Source of the DNA: an uncultured Bacillota bacterium
Lineage (GTDB): Bacteria; Bacillota_I; Bacilli_A; RFN20; CAG-449
DNA length: 35,115 nucleotides
Direction of reading: 5' to 3'
NCBI GenBank assembly: GCA_902493275.1
Contig: CABUOQ010000019.1
Span: 1 to 35,115, forward strand
Both the position numbers and the translations under genes were made by a program. The notes under the pieces were generated by a model. It was not told the DNA's origin. It saw only the letters and a program-made list of their open reading frames with translations, and searched no databases. Position 1 is the stretch's first letter; every line of letters starts with the position of its first letter. Of the stretch, positions 24,306-32,674 are shown in pieces.

Positions 24306-26126
24306 TTATTTCTTTTCAGTGAAGTCGGCATCGACAACATCATCATTGGAATTTGCTTGAGTATTATTTCCTTGAGTGTTACCTTGTTGATTTGCTTGAT
24401 ATTGTTGAGCCATTGCTGCTGCTTGCTCTAGTTGAGACATTTTTGATTTTAAGGTTTCAATATCATTGTTGTCAAGTGCTGTTTTAAGTTCATCGCGTAA
24501 TTGTTGAGTTTGAGTCTTTTGTTCTTCGGTCATCTTTGAACCTTGTTCAGCCATTGAAGCATCAATTTGAGAAATTAATGATTCAGCTTTATTCTTAACT
24601 TCAACTTCTTCTTTTCTCTTATCATCAGCCTCTTTATTTGCCTCAGCTTCTTTGACCATACGATCAATTTCTTCTTTGCTTAAGCCGTTTGAGCCAGAAA
24701 TAGTAATTTGTTGTTCTTTTTGGGTATCAAGGTCTTTAGCTTTGACATTAACAATACCATTGACATCGATATTGAATGTGACTTCAATACGAGGTTGTCC
24801 ACGACGTGCAGGACGAATACCATCAAGTTTAAATGTTCCTAATAACTTATTATCTCTTGCCATTGGTCTTTCACCTTGGTAAACCATGATATCAACAGCA
24901 GGTTGATTATCTTCAGCAGTTGAGAAGACATTTGATTTAGTAGTTGGAATAGTAGTATTTCTTTCAATTAAAGGAGTCATAACTCCACCCATAGTTTCAA
25001 TACCTAAGGTTAATGGAGTAACATCAAGAAGTAAGACATCCTTCTTATCTCCTTTAATAACACCACCTTGAATAGCCGCACCAACTGAGACAGCTTCATC
25101 TGGGTTAACTGACATATTAGGTTGCTTATTAGTCATTTGTTTTACTAAATCAACAACCGCTGGCATACGTGTGGAACCGCCAATTAAGAGGACTTCATCA
25201 ATTTGAGATGTAGAAAGTTTAGCATCGCTTAAAGCTCTTCTTACAGGTTCTTCTGTTCTTCTTAATAAGTCACGAGTTAATTCTTGGAATTTTGCTCTAG
25301 TTAAATTTGTTTCAAAATTGATAGGTCCGTTATTAGACATTGCTAAGAATGGAAGTGAAATAGTCACTTGTAATTGACTTGATAAGGCAATTTTAGCTTT
25401 TTCTGCTTCTTCTTTAATTCTTTGCATAGCCATCTTATCATTAGATAAATCAAGATTATATTGAGATTTAATTTCACCTAAAATCCATTTACCCAAAGCA
25501 TTATCCCAGTCATCACCACCAAGATGAGAATCACCAGCGGTAGAGATAACTTCAAATGTACCATCACCGATATCAAGGATAGAGACATCGAATGTTCCAC
25601 CACCTAAATCATAAACCAAAATCTTTTGTGATTTATTATTGTCTTCACCATAAGCGAGAGCTGCTGCGGTAGGTTCAGAAATAATTCTTACTACATCAAG
25701 ACCAGCGATTTGACCAGCATCTTTTGTTGCTTGACGTTGAGCATCATTGAAGTAAGCTGGAACAGTAATGACTGCTTTAGAAATAGGTGTTCCTAAATTA
25801 TCCTCAGCATATTTTTTCATATATGCAAGAATTTTAGCCGAAATTTCTTGTGGAGTAAAATTTTTATTTAAGCATGAGATGTGAACTTTTTCATTAGTAC
25901 CCATCTTTCTTTTAATTGAAGCAATAGTATCTGGATTAGTTAAAAGCATTCTCTTTGCTGCGTGACCGACAACTTCTTCGCCATTTGCTTTAAAAGCAAC
26001 AACTGAAGGTGTAGTGTTTGGTCCTTCTGGATTAGGAATAACTTTTACCTTTCCATCAGGTTGCATATATGATACAACCGAGTTTGTAGTACCTAAATCG
26101 ATACCTAAAATAATTTCTTGTGCCAT
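24306..26126 (-). CDS. dnaK: Chaperone DnaK (Hsp70)
   Basis: ATP-driven chaperone that binds exposed hydrophobic peptide stretches. Nucleotide-binding domain about 1-365 with IDLGTTNS near the start, VYDLGGGTFDVSI near 172 and LIGGSTRMP near 315; the linker and substrate domain follow from DVTPLTLGIET near 367. The C-terminal lid is helical, then a Gln/Asn-rich disordered tail ends in DDVVDADFTEKK, the usual bacterial tail motif. At 606 aa it is normal length. The gene follows grpE by only three bases, and its ribosome site (GGAG) lies inside the grpE end. Confidence 0.98.
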   Translation of the reverse strand: MAQEIILGIDLGTTNSVVSYMQPDGKVKVIPNPEGPNTTPSVVAFKANGEEVVGHAAKRMLLTNPDTIASIKRKMGTNEKVHISCLNKNFTPQEISAKILAYMKKYAEDNLGTPISKAVITVPAYFNDAQRQATKDAGQIAGLDVVRIISEPTAAALAYGEDNNKSQKILVYDLGGGTFDVSILDIGDGTFEVISTAGDSHLGGDDWDNALGKWILGEIKSQYNLDLSNDKMAMQRIKEEAEKAKIALSSQLQVTISLPFLAMSNNGPINFETNLTRAKFQELTRDLLRRTEEPVRRALSDAKLSTSQIDEVLLIGGSTRMPAVVDLVKQMTNKQPNMSVNPDEAVSVGAAIQGGVIKGDKKDVLLLDVTPLTLGIETMGGVMTPLIERNTTIPTTKSNVFSTAEDNQPAVDIMVYQGERPMARDNKLLGTFKLDGIRPARRGQPRIEVTFNIDVNGIVNVKAKDLDTQKEQQITISGSNGLSKEEIDRMVKEAEANKEADDKRKEEVEVKNKAESLISQIDASMAEQGSKMTEEQKTQTQQLRDELKTALDNNDIETLKSKMSQLEQAAAMAQQYQANQQGNTQGNNTQANSNDDVVDADFTEKK

Positions 26127-26129
26127 AAT

Positions 26130-26705
26130 TTATTCTCCTTTTTCTACTGAAGCATTTTCTTCAGTTTCCTTTTCTTTTTCTTCTTTTTTAATTTTTGATA
26201 CAACAACCATTGCTGGTCTTATCAAGCGATCTCTAATGAGATATCCAGGCTTAGATAAACTTGAAACCTTGTCATCTTCCTTTCCTTCTACAATATCAAC
26301 TGCTTGCATTGTATTGTGGTCAAATTCTTGACCAATCTCCGGTAAGATTTGCGTTATACCTTCTTCTTCTAACGCACTAAGCATAGATTTATATATCATT
26401 TGAAACCCGATTAAATAATTTTTTAACATCGGATCTGAAGGTTCATTTTTTAATACTAGATAAAACGAATCAAGAGTTGGTAACAACTTTTCCACAAATG
26501 GTTGACCGCGATATTTGACCATTAATTGATGATCCTTTTCATACGATTTACGAAGATTATCACAATCAGCAACTGTTCGATATGCTTTATCTTTCCATGT
26601 CTTCACTTCTTCTTCAAGTTCAGTGATTCTTTTTTGTGATGCTTCTAATTCAGCATTCATTTTTCTTTCTTGTTTTTCTTGATTTTTAATTTCTTTATCT
26701 TTCAT
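26130..26705 (-). CDS. grpE: Nucleotide exchange factor GrpE
   Basis: Releases ADP from DnaK. The start is taken as the ATG at 26703-26705, which overlaps the hrcA stop as TGATG; an in-frame TTG one codon upstream is unlikely. It has a long charged coiled coil (about residues 1-60), the GrpE core with DNLRKSYEKD and PTLDSFYLVLK, and the C-terminal beta domain signature (GYLIRDRLIRPAMVVVS). The 191-aa length is typical. The C-terminal tail is highly acidic (Glu-rich). Confidence 0.96.
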   Translation of the reverse strand: MKDKEIKNQEKQERKMNAELEASQKRITELEEEVKTWKDKAYRTVADCDNLRKSYEKDHQLMVKYRGQPFVEKLLPTLDSFYLVLKNEPSDPMLKNYLIGFQMIYKSMLSALEEEGITQILPEIGQEFDHNTMQAVDIVEGKEDDKVSSLSKPGYLIRDRLIRPAMVVVSKIKKEEKEKETEENASVEKGE

Positions 26706-27748
26706 CAACTAGGATCCTTTCTAGACTTATCATCGTCACTATATATCTCCGCTAATTGTTCCGCAAGATACTCAAGTGATTTGACTATCTTATCGTAGTC
26801 CATACGCGTTGGTCCAACCAAAGTAATTGTTCCTTCATGGTCTTTACCAATGCTGATTTTTTTACTCACAAAGGCCACATCATCTAAGCCATTGCCATCC
26901 TCATCTTTACCGATGCGAACGTCTAATTCTTCGTTCTCATCAATAACATTTCTCAATTTTTCTGGCGAATCTATGAACTTTAACATTTTTTTAAATTTTT
27001 CTAAATCAGAATTAAACTCTGGTTGGTCGAGAAGATTTTCTTTGCCATATGAGGAAATTCTTTCACTTGTAAATTTTAAAAATGCTTCGGCAAATGCTCG
27101 ATATATCGCATCATTAGCATGTATCATATTTTCTATCAGAGGTTTGATAGCTTGCATCTTTTCAATTAAACCTGATATTGGAGTTCCTGTCGTTCTTTCA
27201 TTAATTAAATCAACACATTTTTTCACATCAGTTAGCGAAACATCATTATCAAATATAAAGGTCTTATTTTCAACGTATCCTTTATCAGTTACAAACACTG
27301 CTGTTGCACTAGTTTGTGATAATGGAATTAATTGAATAGATGCTAGATGTTCTTCATCAGCGCCAGGTCCTAATACAATCGTCGCTAGATTAGTCATATG
27401 TGATAAAATCTCACAGGATTCTTTAATAACTTCATCTATTGATTTACTTCTTTGATCGAGGATAACCGCTAATTGATTTTTCAATTCTTCATCAACATCT
27501 TTTGAAGAAGAATCGCGTAGATATTTAACATAATATCGATATCCTTGAGTAGAAGGAACTCTTCCCGCCGAGAAGTGTGGCTTTTCAATATAACCTAAAT
27601 TTTCAAGGTGAACCATCTCATTACGGATTGTAGCCGAAGAATAAGGCAAATCATAATTTTCTAATAAAGTGTTGCTTCCTACTGGAGTCGCTGTTTTAAC
27701 AAAATATTCAACGATATACTTAAGGATTAAATCCGAACGAGTTAGCAT
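26705..27748 (-). CDS. hrcA: Heat-shock repressor HrcA
   Basis: Represses the operon by binding CIRCE; needs chaperone help to fold, so heat stress relieves repression. The start is the ATG at 27746-27748 (MLTRSDLILKYIVEYF), with AGGAGG eight bases upstream. An N-terminal winged helix (about 1-75) contains the family pattern TPVGSNTLLENYDLPYSSATIRNE (cited as a region at 20-45), and SAGRVPSTQGYRYYVKYL follows. A GAF-like middle and an insertion come next, then the C-terminal GPTRMDYDKIVKSLEYLAEQL. 347 aa is full length. Confidence 0.97.
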   Translation of the reverse strand: MLTRSDLILKYIVEYFVKTATPVGSNTLLENYDLPYSSATIRNEMVHLENLGYIEKPHFSAGRVPSTQGYRYYVKYLRDSSSKDVDEELKNQLAVILDQRSKSIDEVIKESCEILSHMTNLATIVLGPGADEEHLASIQLIPLSQTSATAVFVTDKGYVENKTFIFDNDVSLTDVKKCVDLINERTTGTPISGLIEKMQAIKPLIENMIHANDAIYRAFAEAFLKFTSERISSYGKENLLDQPEFNSDLEKFKKMLKFIDSPEKLRNVIDENEELDVRIGKDEDGNGLDDVAFVSKKISIGKDHEGTITLVGPTRMDYDKIVKSLEYLAEQLAEIYSDDDKSRKDPS

Positions 27749-27759
27749 ATGTACACCTC

Positions 27760-27786
27760 CTAGCACTCTTTTTTCTCAAGTGCTAA
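27760..27786 (-). promoter_or_regulatory. CIRCE operator (HrcA-binding site)
   Basis: CTAGCACTC-N9-AAGTGCTAA matches the consensus TTAGCACTC-N9-GAGTGCTAA at 16 of 18 positions. It lies at the predicted transcription start, 12 bases before the hrcA ATG, where bound HrcA blocks RNA polymerase. Confidence 0.92.
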
Positions 27787-27790
27787 TTCT

Positions 27791-27818
27791 ATTATACGCA
27801 TTTTATTAGCACTGTCAA
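27791..27818 (-). promoter_or_regulatory. Sigma-A promoter of the heat-shock operon
   Basis: On the minus strand a perfect TTGACA (complement of 27813-27818) and a perfect TATAAT (complement of 27791-27796) are 16 bases apart. The start of transcription is expected near 27784, within the CIRCE. Confidence 0.85.
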
Positions 27819-27832
27819 CACATTATTGCTAA
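27806..27832 (-). promoter_or_regulatory. Second, degenerate CIRCE-like site over the -35 box
   Basis: TTAGCACTG-N9-TATTGCTAA has the right arm length and the exact 9-base spacing, with 15 of 18 consensus matches. It covers the -35 of the same promoter. A second HrcA contact is inferred. Confidence 0.55.
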
Positions 27833-27852
27833 TTTTTTTGTATTTTATAATA

Positions 27853-27876
27853 AAATCATCTTTTAATAGATGATTT
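27853..27876 (-). terminator. Possible terminator after hemW
   Basis: AAATCATCT (27853-27861) pairs with AGATGATTT (27868-27876) around a 6-base loop, and on the minus strand TTTATTATAAAAT follows. It sits between the hemW stop and the hrcA promoter. Confidence 0.45.
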
Positions 27877-27942
27877 AAATTTTATTTTATTATTTATAAT
27901 AATAATTATCTTATTTTTATAATTACAAATTTGATAAATTAA

Positions 27943-29052
27943 TTAGAATAATAATTTTTTTAAGATTAAATCCATGATAAAAAATTTGTCATCCGCGATT
28001 TTTAAGTGTCTATCTATCATCTCTAAACTATGATTATCAATTAGTAAATCAATTTTCTTCTTATTAACTTCATAATAATTTTCGCCATATAGTTTTTCAT
28101 ATTCCGCGAGTGATATTCCCTCTATTTTTCTTAAACCTAACATCACAAAATAAAATTTTTCATCTTCGAGTGATACTTTTTCAACATAATCTTCATAATT
28201 AGCTATTAGATATTGAGTGAGATTTTTAGTATTTGTTCTTCTTATTTTATCAATATATGAAGAAGCTGCTAACCCCACTCCTCCATACTCTTTATTATTC
28301 CAATAAATTAGATTATGTTTAGATTGATAACCATTTTTAGCAAAGTTAGAAACTTCATAACGATTAAAACCATTTTCTTTTAGACGATTTACAATTAAAT
28401 CATATAATTCACTGGCTAAATCTTCATCTGCTTCCAAATATTTATGATTATAAAGCATAGTCGATGGTTCAACTTGTAGACAATATGTTGAAATATGTTT
28501 AATTTTCAGCGATAAAAATAAATCTAAATCCTTATTTAAATCAGCTGGTTTTTGATCATTAAAACCATATATCAAATCGACATTAATATCATCTATACCC
28601 ACATTAATTAATTGATTGATTAAACATTCAATTTGATGATAATCATGATGTCGATTAATAAGTTCTTGATATTTTTTATTAAATGTTTGTATTCCAATAG
28701 ATATTCTTTTTACATTATTTGCTTTTAAAACATCTATTTTATCTTTTGTGATATCTGGATTAATTTCAAAAGTGATAAAAGCATCATTATCCATATAATC
28801 TTTAATCAAAAAAAAGAGAAAGTCTAATTCATCGACACTTAAAGATGATGGACTACCTCCTCCAATATATATTGATTTAAAGACATATGAATCATATTTT
28901 TTTAATTCTTGAGCCAATTTCAAAAGATATTTATCAGCGAGTGATTCGCTATAAAGCACTTTTGAAAACGCACAATAAGAGCAAATTGTATTACAAAAAG
29001 GGATATGAATATATAATCCTGGCTTACTTATTCTCTCCGTCTTTATTTTCAT
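27943..29052 (-). CDS. hemW: Heme chaperone HemW (radical SAM, HemN-like)
   Basis: Radical SAM protein that binds heme and passes it to target proteins; often misnamed coproporphyrinogen oxidase. The cluster motif C20-x3-C24-x2-C27 follows IHIPF, and the residues after it are Ala-Phe rather than the extra Cys of true HemN, which points to HemW. GGGSPS near 64, the INPDI and GIQTFN strands and the C-terminal HemW domain complete it. 369 aa is normal. The ATG overlaps the end of the upstream small-membrane-protein gene by 29 bases, an unusually long overlap, with GAAGAG as a modest ribosome site. Position between lepA and hrcA matches Bacillus. Confidence 0.92.
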   Translation of the reverse strand: MKIKTERISKPGLYIHIPFCNTICSYCAFSKVLYSESLADKYLLKLAQELKKYDSYVFKSIYIGGGSPSSLSVDELDFLFFLIKDYMDNDAFITFEINPDITKDKIDVLKANNVKRISIGIQTFNKKYQELINRHHDYHQIECLINQLINVGIDDINVDLIYGFNDQKPADLNKDLDLFLSLKIKHISTYCLQVEPSTMLYNHKYLEADEDLASELYDLIVNRLKENGFNRYEVSNFAKNGYQSKHNLIYWNNKEYGGVGLAASSYIDKIRRTNTKNLTQYLIANYEDYVEKVSLEDEKFYFVMLGLRKIEGISLAEYEKLYGENYYEVNKKKIDLLIDNHSLEMIDRHLKIADDKFFIMDLILKKLLF

Positions 29053-29287
29053 CTAACTCTTCTTTTTCCTCATCGATATCATCCTTCAATTCGGATTCAT
29101 CGTCAACATCAACTAAAATACGTGAAAGATTATCTTCGGCAATTTTTGATTCATCTTCTTTATCGTATTCTGCTAATCCTGGAATCTTCTTTCTTAAGAC
29201 AAAAACCACAACTCCGATGATCACAAAAATGGCAACAATTCCAAAAATCCACCATCCGGATGAATTACCACTTAAAGTTACTGACAT
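29024..29287 (-). CDS. Single-span membrane protein with acidic tail
   Basis: 87 aa. A short polar N-terminus is followed by one membrane span at about residues 12-32 (WWIFGIVAIFVIIGVVVFVL), then RKK, which places the tail inside the cell. The tail (about 34-87) is dominated by Asp and Glu with some Lys, and probably disordered. AGGAG lies eight bases before the ATG, starting in the stop codon of the preceding Fido-like gene. Its end overlaps hemW. No family recognised; co-translation with its neighbours suggests a conserved small operon. Confidence 0.6.
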   Translation of the reverse strand: MSVTLSGNSSGWWIFGIVAIFVIIGVVVFVLRKKIPGLAEYDKEDESKIAEDNLSRILVDVDDESELKDDIDEEKEELDENKDGENK

Positions 29288-29298
29288 ATTTTTTTCTC

Positions 29299-30663
29299 CT
29301 ATCTCACCACTGGGGTGTAAACAAATTTATTTTTGATTTGTTCTTTTTTATAAAAGCCTAAATTGACAAGGTTATCCATAGATGTACGCGCCGTTTCATA
29401 AGCGACACCCGTTTCTTTTTTATATTGAGCTATGGAATAATACTTACCAATAGTGCAATGCTCTGCATAAAATTTTGCTTGCATTTTTCGAAGTGAAGGA
29501 TATAATTCTAAGAGATTTTCAGCGATTAAATCCACATCTTTTTGGTCTAAACCAACTGGTAAAGTTGGTAAAGATACCTTTCTTTCAAAGGTAATAGTTT
29601 CAGGAAGATTAGTCATTGCTATAAAATTACTTTTCACTGGAAGAGGATTTTTTATCTCATCACTTTGAGTGAATTCCTCTTTAATTAATGAAATATCATT
29701 TGCAGAGACGACTTCATCAAATTCAGATAAGCTTTCTTCAACTAAATTTAAGACATAATTCACAAAATATGTTAAATCTAAGCTTAGCTCTGATGAAATA
29801 AATTTATTCATAAACTCCTCTTTATTTGAGTTTAAAAGATATTTTTCAAAATTAAATAAGAATGGAATTGTATCAAATCCATCATTAGCAATTATATATT
29901 TCATTGAAAGCAAGGCACATTCTTCATTAAAATAATCAAATGGTTTAACATATATTAGATAAAAATAAGAAATGATTGCTTTAATCAAAGTAAAAGTCTT
30001 AAAATTCTTAATAAACGAAAATAGAGTATCATTCATCGATTCAATCTTTTCAATCGGAGCGGCATTATAGTGATGCCCAAATACATAATGATCGCTCGGA
30101 TTATTATGATCAATCATTCTACCATATGATTCAAAATCCGCGGGATTAATTTCCTTTTTTAAAATCTTACCATAAAAAGAAGTTAATATACTTAAATCAA
30201 AATCGCTTGAAGAACGATTTAAATAATATTTAATCGCGTTAATATAATTTTTTAAAGATAAAAACGCCTGAGGAATATCATCTTTTTCAGTTGTAATTAA
30301 CTCATAGAGAATATCATCTGAAATAGTTAATGAATTCTCTTGAGCATAACTTCTTGATAAACTTAATAATGCTTTAAGAATAAAGTTCTCTTTCACTTCA
30401 TCATCTAGTTTTTCTAAATAAATCATATATTTAGTAATCTTTTTTTCAATACGAAATAATGTTTGTTGAAGAGGAACTGTTAAACAAACAGAAAAAATCT
30501 TATTCTCAATTGACATTAAATCTAAACTTTTTCGATAGTAACTACGATAGTTTTGAATTCGATTCCAAATCGAGTCAATTGAAGAAATAGCTAAAGCTTT
30601 TTTTACTTCATCCATAGATGCATAATTTTCATCTGTAAAACGAACAGCCAAATCTCTTTCCAA
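29299..30663 (-). CDS. Degenerate Fido-like protein with C-terminal winged helix
   Basis: Residues 195-262 read like a Fic core: the flap HYNAAPIEKIE at 201-211, an all-helix LIKAIISYFYLIYV, then KPFDYFNEECAL at 243-254 where Fic proteins have HPFxDGNGRxxR. Only Pro, Phe and one Asn of the motif remain, so AMP transfer is not expected. Residues about 370-457 are helical and end in a winged helix-turn-helix (SIAQYKKETGVAYETARTSMDNLVNLGFY). It may be a DNA-binding regulator built on a dead Fic fold. The start is best set at TTG 30661-30663, six bases after GAGGTG; a GTG three codons earlier overlaps that site. It ends in TAG. It is the first of the gene, membrane protein, hemW run, inside a housekeeping cluster. 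Confidence 0.6.
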   Translation of the reverse strand: MERDLAVRFTDENYASMDEVKKALAISSIDSIWNRIQNYRSYYRKSLDLMSIENKIFSVCLTVPLQQTLFRIEKKITKYMIYLEKLDDEVKENFILKALLSLSRSYAQENSLTISDDILYELITTEKDDIPQAFLSLKNYINAIKYYLNRSSSDFDLSILTSFYGKILKKEINPADFESYGRMIDHNNPSDHYVFGHHYNAAPIEKIESMNDTLFSFIKNFKTFTLIKAIISYFYLIYVKPFDYFNEECALLSMKYIIANDGFDTIPFLFNFEKYLLNSNKEEFMNKFISSELSLDLTYFVNYVLNLVEESLSEFDEVVSANDISLIKEEFTQSDEIKNPLPVKSNFIAMTNLPETITFERKVSLPTLPVGLDQKDVDLIAENLLELYPSLRKMQAKFYAEHCTIGKYYSIAQYKKETGVAYETARTSMDNLVNLGFYKKEQIKNKFVYTPVVR

Positions 30664-30782
30664 TTTTTTCACCTCATTAGTAATATTTTAGTAAAAAGAA
30701 CAAATTATGTCTATAAAAATTACTAATTTTCTACTAGCAAATTTTTACATTATTCTCTATGAAGTTTTTTCTTTAGACAATT

Positions 30783-32603
30783 TTAATTATTTTCATCGTC
30801 ATCATATGAAAGAATTGCCATAAAAGCATCCTGAGGAACTTCAACAGTTCCTACCGCTTTCATGCGCTTTTTACCTTCTTTTTGCTTTTCAAGCAATTTC
30901 TTCTTTCGCGAAATATCTCCACCATAACATTTCGCCAAGACATCTTTACGAACAGCTTTAATATCACTTCGAGCAATTATCTTACCTCCGATAGCTGCCT
31001 GAATTGGAACTTCAAATTGTTGTCTTGGAATAATATCTTTTAATTTTTTTACGATTATTAATCCTCTTTGATAAGCAAAATCGCGATACACTATCGAAGA
31101 TAAAGCATCGATTGGATTACCATTTAATAAAATATCCATCTTAACTAATCTTGAAGTTTGATACGAACTTAATTCATAATCAAATGAAGCATATCCCTTA
31201 GAATATGATTTTAATTTATCAAAGAAATTATATACAATTTCTGAAAGTGGTAGAAGATAAGTTAATATCGATCTACTCTCATCGATATATTCCATATTTT
31301 GATATATACCTCTACGCTCTTGGCAAAGTTGCATAATCGGACCGATGTAATCTTTTGGAGTCATAATCTTGGCTTCAACAAATGGCTCTTCGATATGATC
31401 GACATTAGCTAAATCTGGCATCTTTGAGGGGTTATCAAGATTTATCATATCACCATTAGTTAAATAAATATGATAAATGACACTTGGTGCAGTTAAAATT
31501 AAATCGATATTATATTCTCTTTCAAGTCTCTCTTGAATAACATCCATATGTAATAAGCCTAAAAATCCGCATCTAAAACCAAATCCAAGAGCTTGCGATG
31601 TTTCAGGTTCAAAATGAAGTGAAGCATCGTTTAACGACAATTTTTCCAAAGCATCTTTTAAATCACCATATTTTTTAGAATCGCATGGGTAAAGACCACA
31701 ATAAACGGTAGGATTCATTTTGCGATAACCTGGTAAAACTTCATTTGATGGATGCTCTTTACTTGTAATTGTATCACCTGGTCTAACATGTCCAATTTCT
31801 TTTATAGAGGCGGCAACATATCCAACTTCACCTGCATATAATGTTTCAACCTTTTCTTCTTGAGGTCTTCTTATTCCTAACTCAACAACTTCATAGGTAT
31901 AGCCATTAGACATCATCACAATATGATCACCAACACTTAACGAGCCCTCTTTAATTGTCACTTGAGCAATAACCCCACGATATGAATCATAAAAAGAATC
32001 AAATATCAAAGCTTGTAAAGGCTTATTTATATCACCTTTAGGAGCAGGTATTTTATCAACTATCTCTTCTAAAACTTTTTCAACATTTAGTCCAGTTTTG
32101 GCTGAAACTCCTACCGCTTCATCACAAGGTAAACCAATAGTATCTTCAATCTCTTTGCATGTTCTTTGAAAATCCGCTGAAGGTAAATCAACCTTATTAA
32201 TCACTGGAATAATTTCTAGATTATTATCAATTGCTAAATAAACATTAGCTAACGTTTGGGCTTCAACTCCTTGAGTCGCATCCACGACTAATAAAGCTCC
32301 TTCACAAGCTGCTAAAGAGCGAGATACTTCATAAGTAAAGTCAACATGACCTGGAGTGTCAATCAAATTAAATAAATAATCCTCACCATTTAAGGCATGA
32401 TAATTAATCGAAACCGAATTTAATTTAATAGTTATTCCTCTTTCTCGTTCTAAATCCATCGAATCGAGAATTTGGTCTTTCATCTCTCTTTTTTCAATTG
32501 CTCCAGTCATTTCTAAAATTCGATCTGCCAAGGTTGATTTACCATGGTCAATATGAGCAATAATTGAAAAATTTCTTATATGTTCTAAATCGTATTTTCG
32601 CAT
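30783..32603 (-). CDS. lepA: Elongation factor 4 (LepA)
   Basis: Ribosome-bound GTPase that acts in translation, initiation or ribosome assembly under stress. G domain: AHIDHGKST at 16-24, DTPGHVDF near 82 and NKVD near 136. EF4-specific parts follow: LHMDVIQERLEREYN in domain IV-like region, IGGKIIARSDIKAVRKDV and the C-terminal GDISRKKKLLEKQKEGKK, cited as a region near 570-588, then EVPQDAFMAIL. 606 aa is full length. The ribosome site is moderate. Conserved neighbour of hemW and hrcA. Confidence 0.97.
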   Translation of the reverse strand: MRKYDLEHIRNFSIIAHIDHGKSTLADRILEMTGAIEKREMKDQILDSMDLERERGITIKLNSVSINYHALNGEDYLFNLIDTPGHVDFTYEVSRSLAACEGALLVVDATQGVEAQTLANVYLAIDNNLEIIPVINKVDLPSADFQRTCKEIEDTIGLPCDEAVGVSAKTGLNVEKVLEEIVDKIPAPKGDINKPLQALIFDSFYDSYRGVIAQVTIKEGSLSVGDHIVMMSNGYTYEVVELGIRRPQEEKVETLYAGEVGYVAASIKEIGHVRPGDTITSKEHPSNEVLPGYRKMNPTVYCGLYPCDSKKYGDLKDALEKLSLNDASLHFEPETSQALGFGFRCGFLGLLHMDVIQERLEREYNIDLILTAPSVIYHIYLTNGDMINLDNPSKMPDLANVDHIEEPFVEAKIMTPKDYIGPIMQLCQERRGIYQNMEYIDESRSILTYLLPLSEIVYNFFDKLKSYSKGYASFDYELSSYQTSRLVKMDILLNGNPIDALSSIVYRDFAYQRGLIIVKKLKDIIPRQQFEVPIQAAIGGKIIARSDIKAVRKDVLAKCYGGDISRKKKLLEKQKEGKKRMKAVGTVEVPQDAFMAILSYDDDENN

Positions 32604-32674
32604 AAACTTTAAACCTATTTAATATTTTAACTTAAACATAAATTTATTCAATATTTTTAATTAGATAAAACTAT

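Noticed and set aside
27943..29052. Oxygen-independent coproporphyrinogen oxidase HemN
   Set aside because: The extra Cys after the CxxxCxxC motif is missing (Ala-Phe instead), and the genomic place fits HemW.
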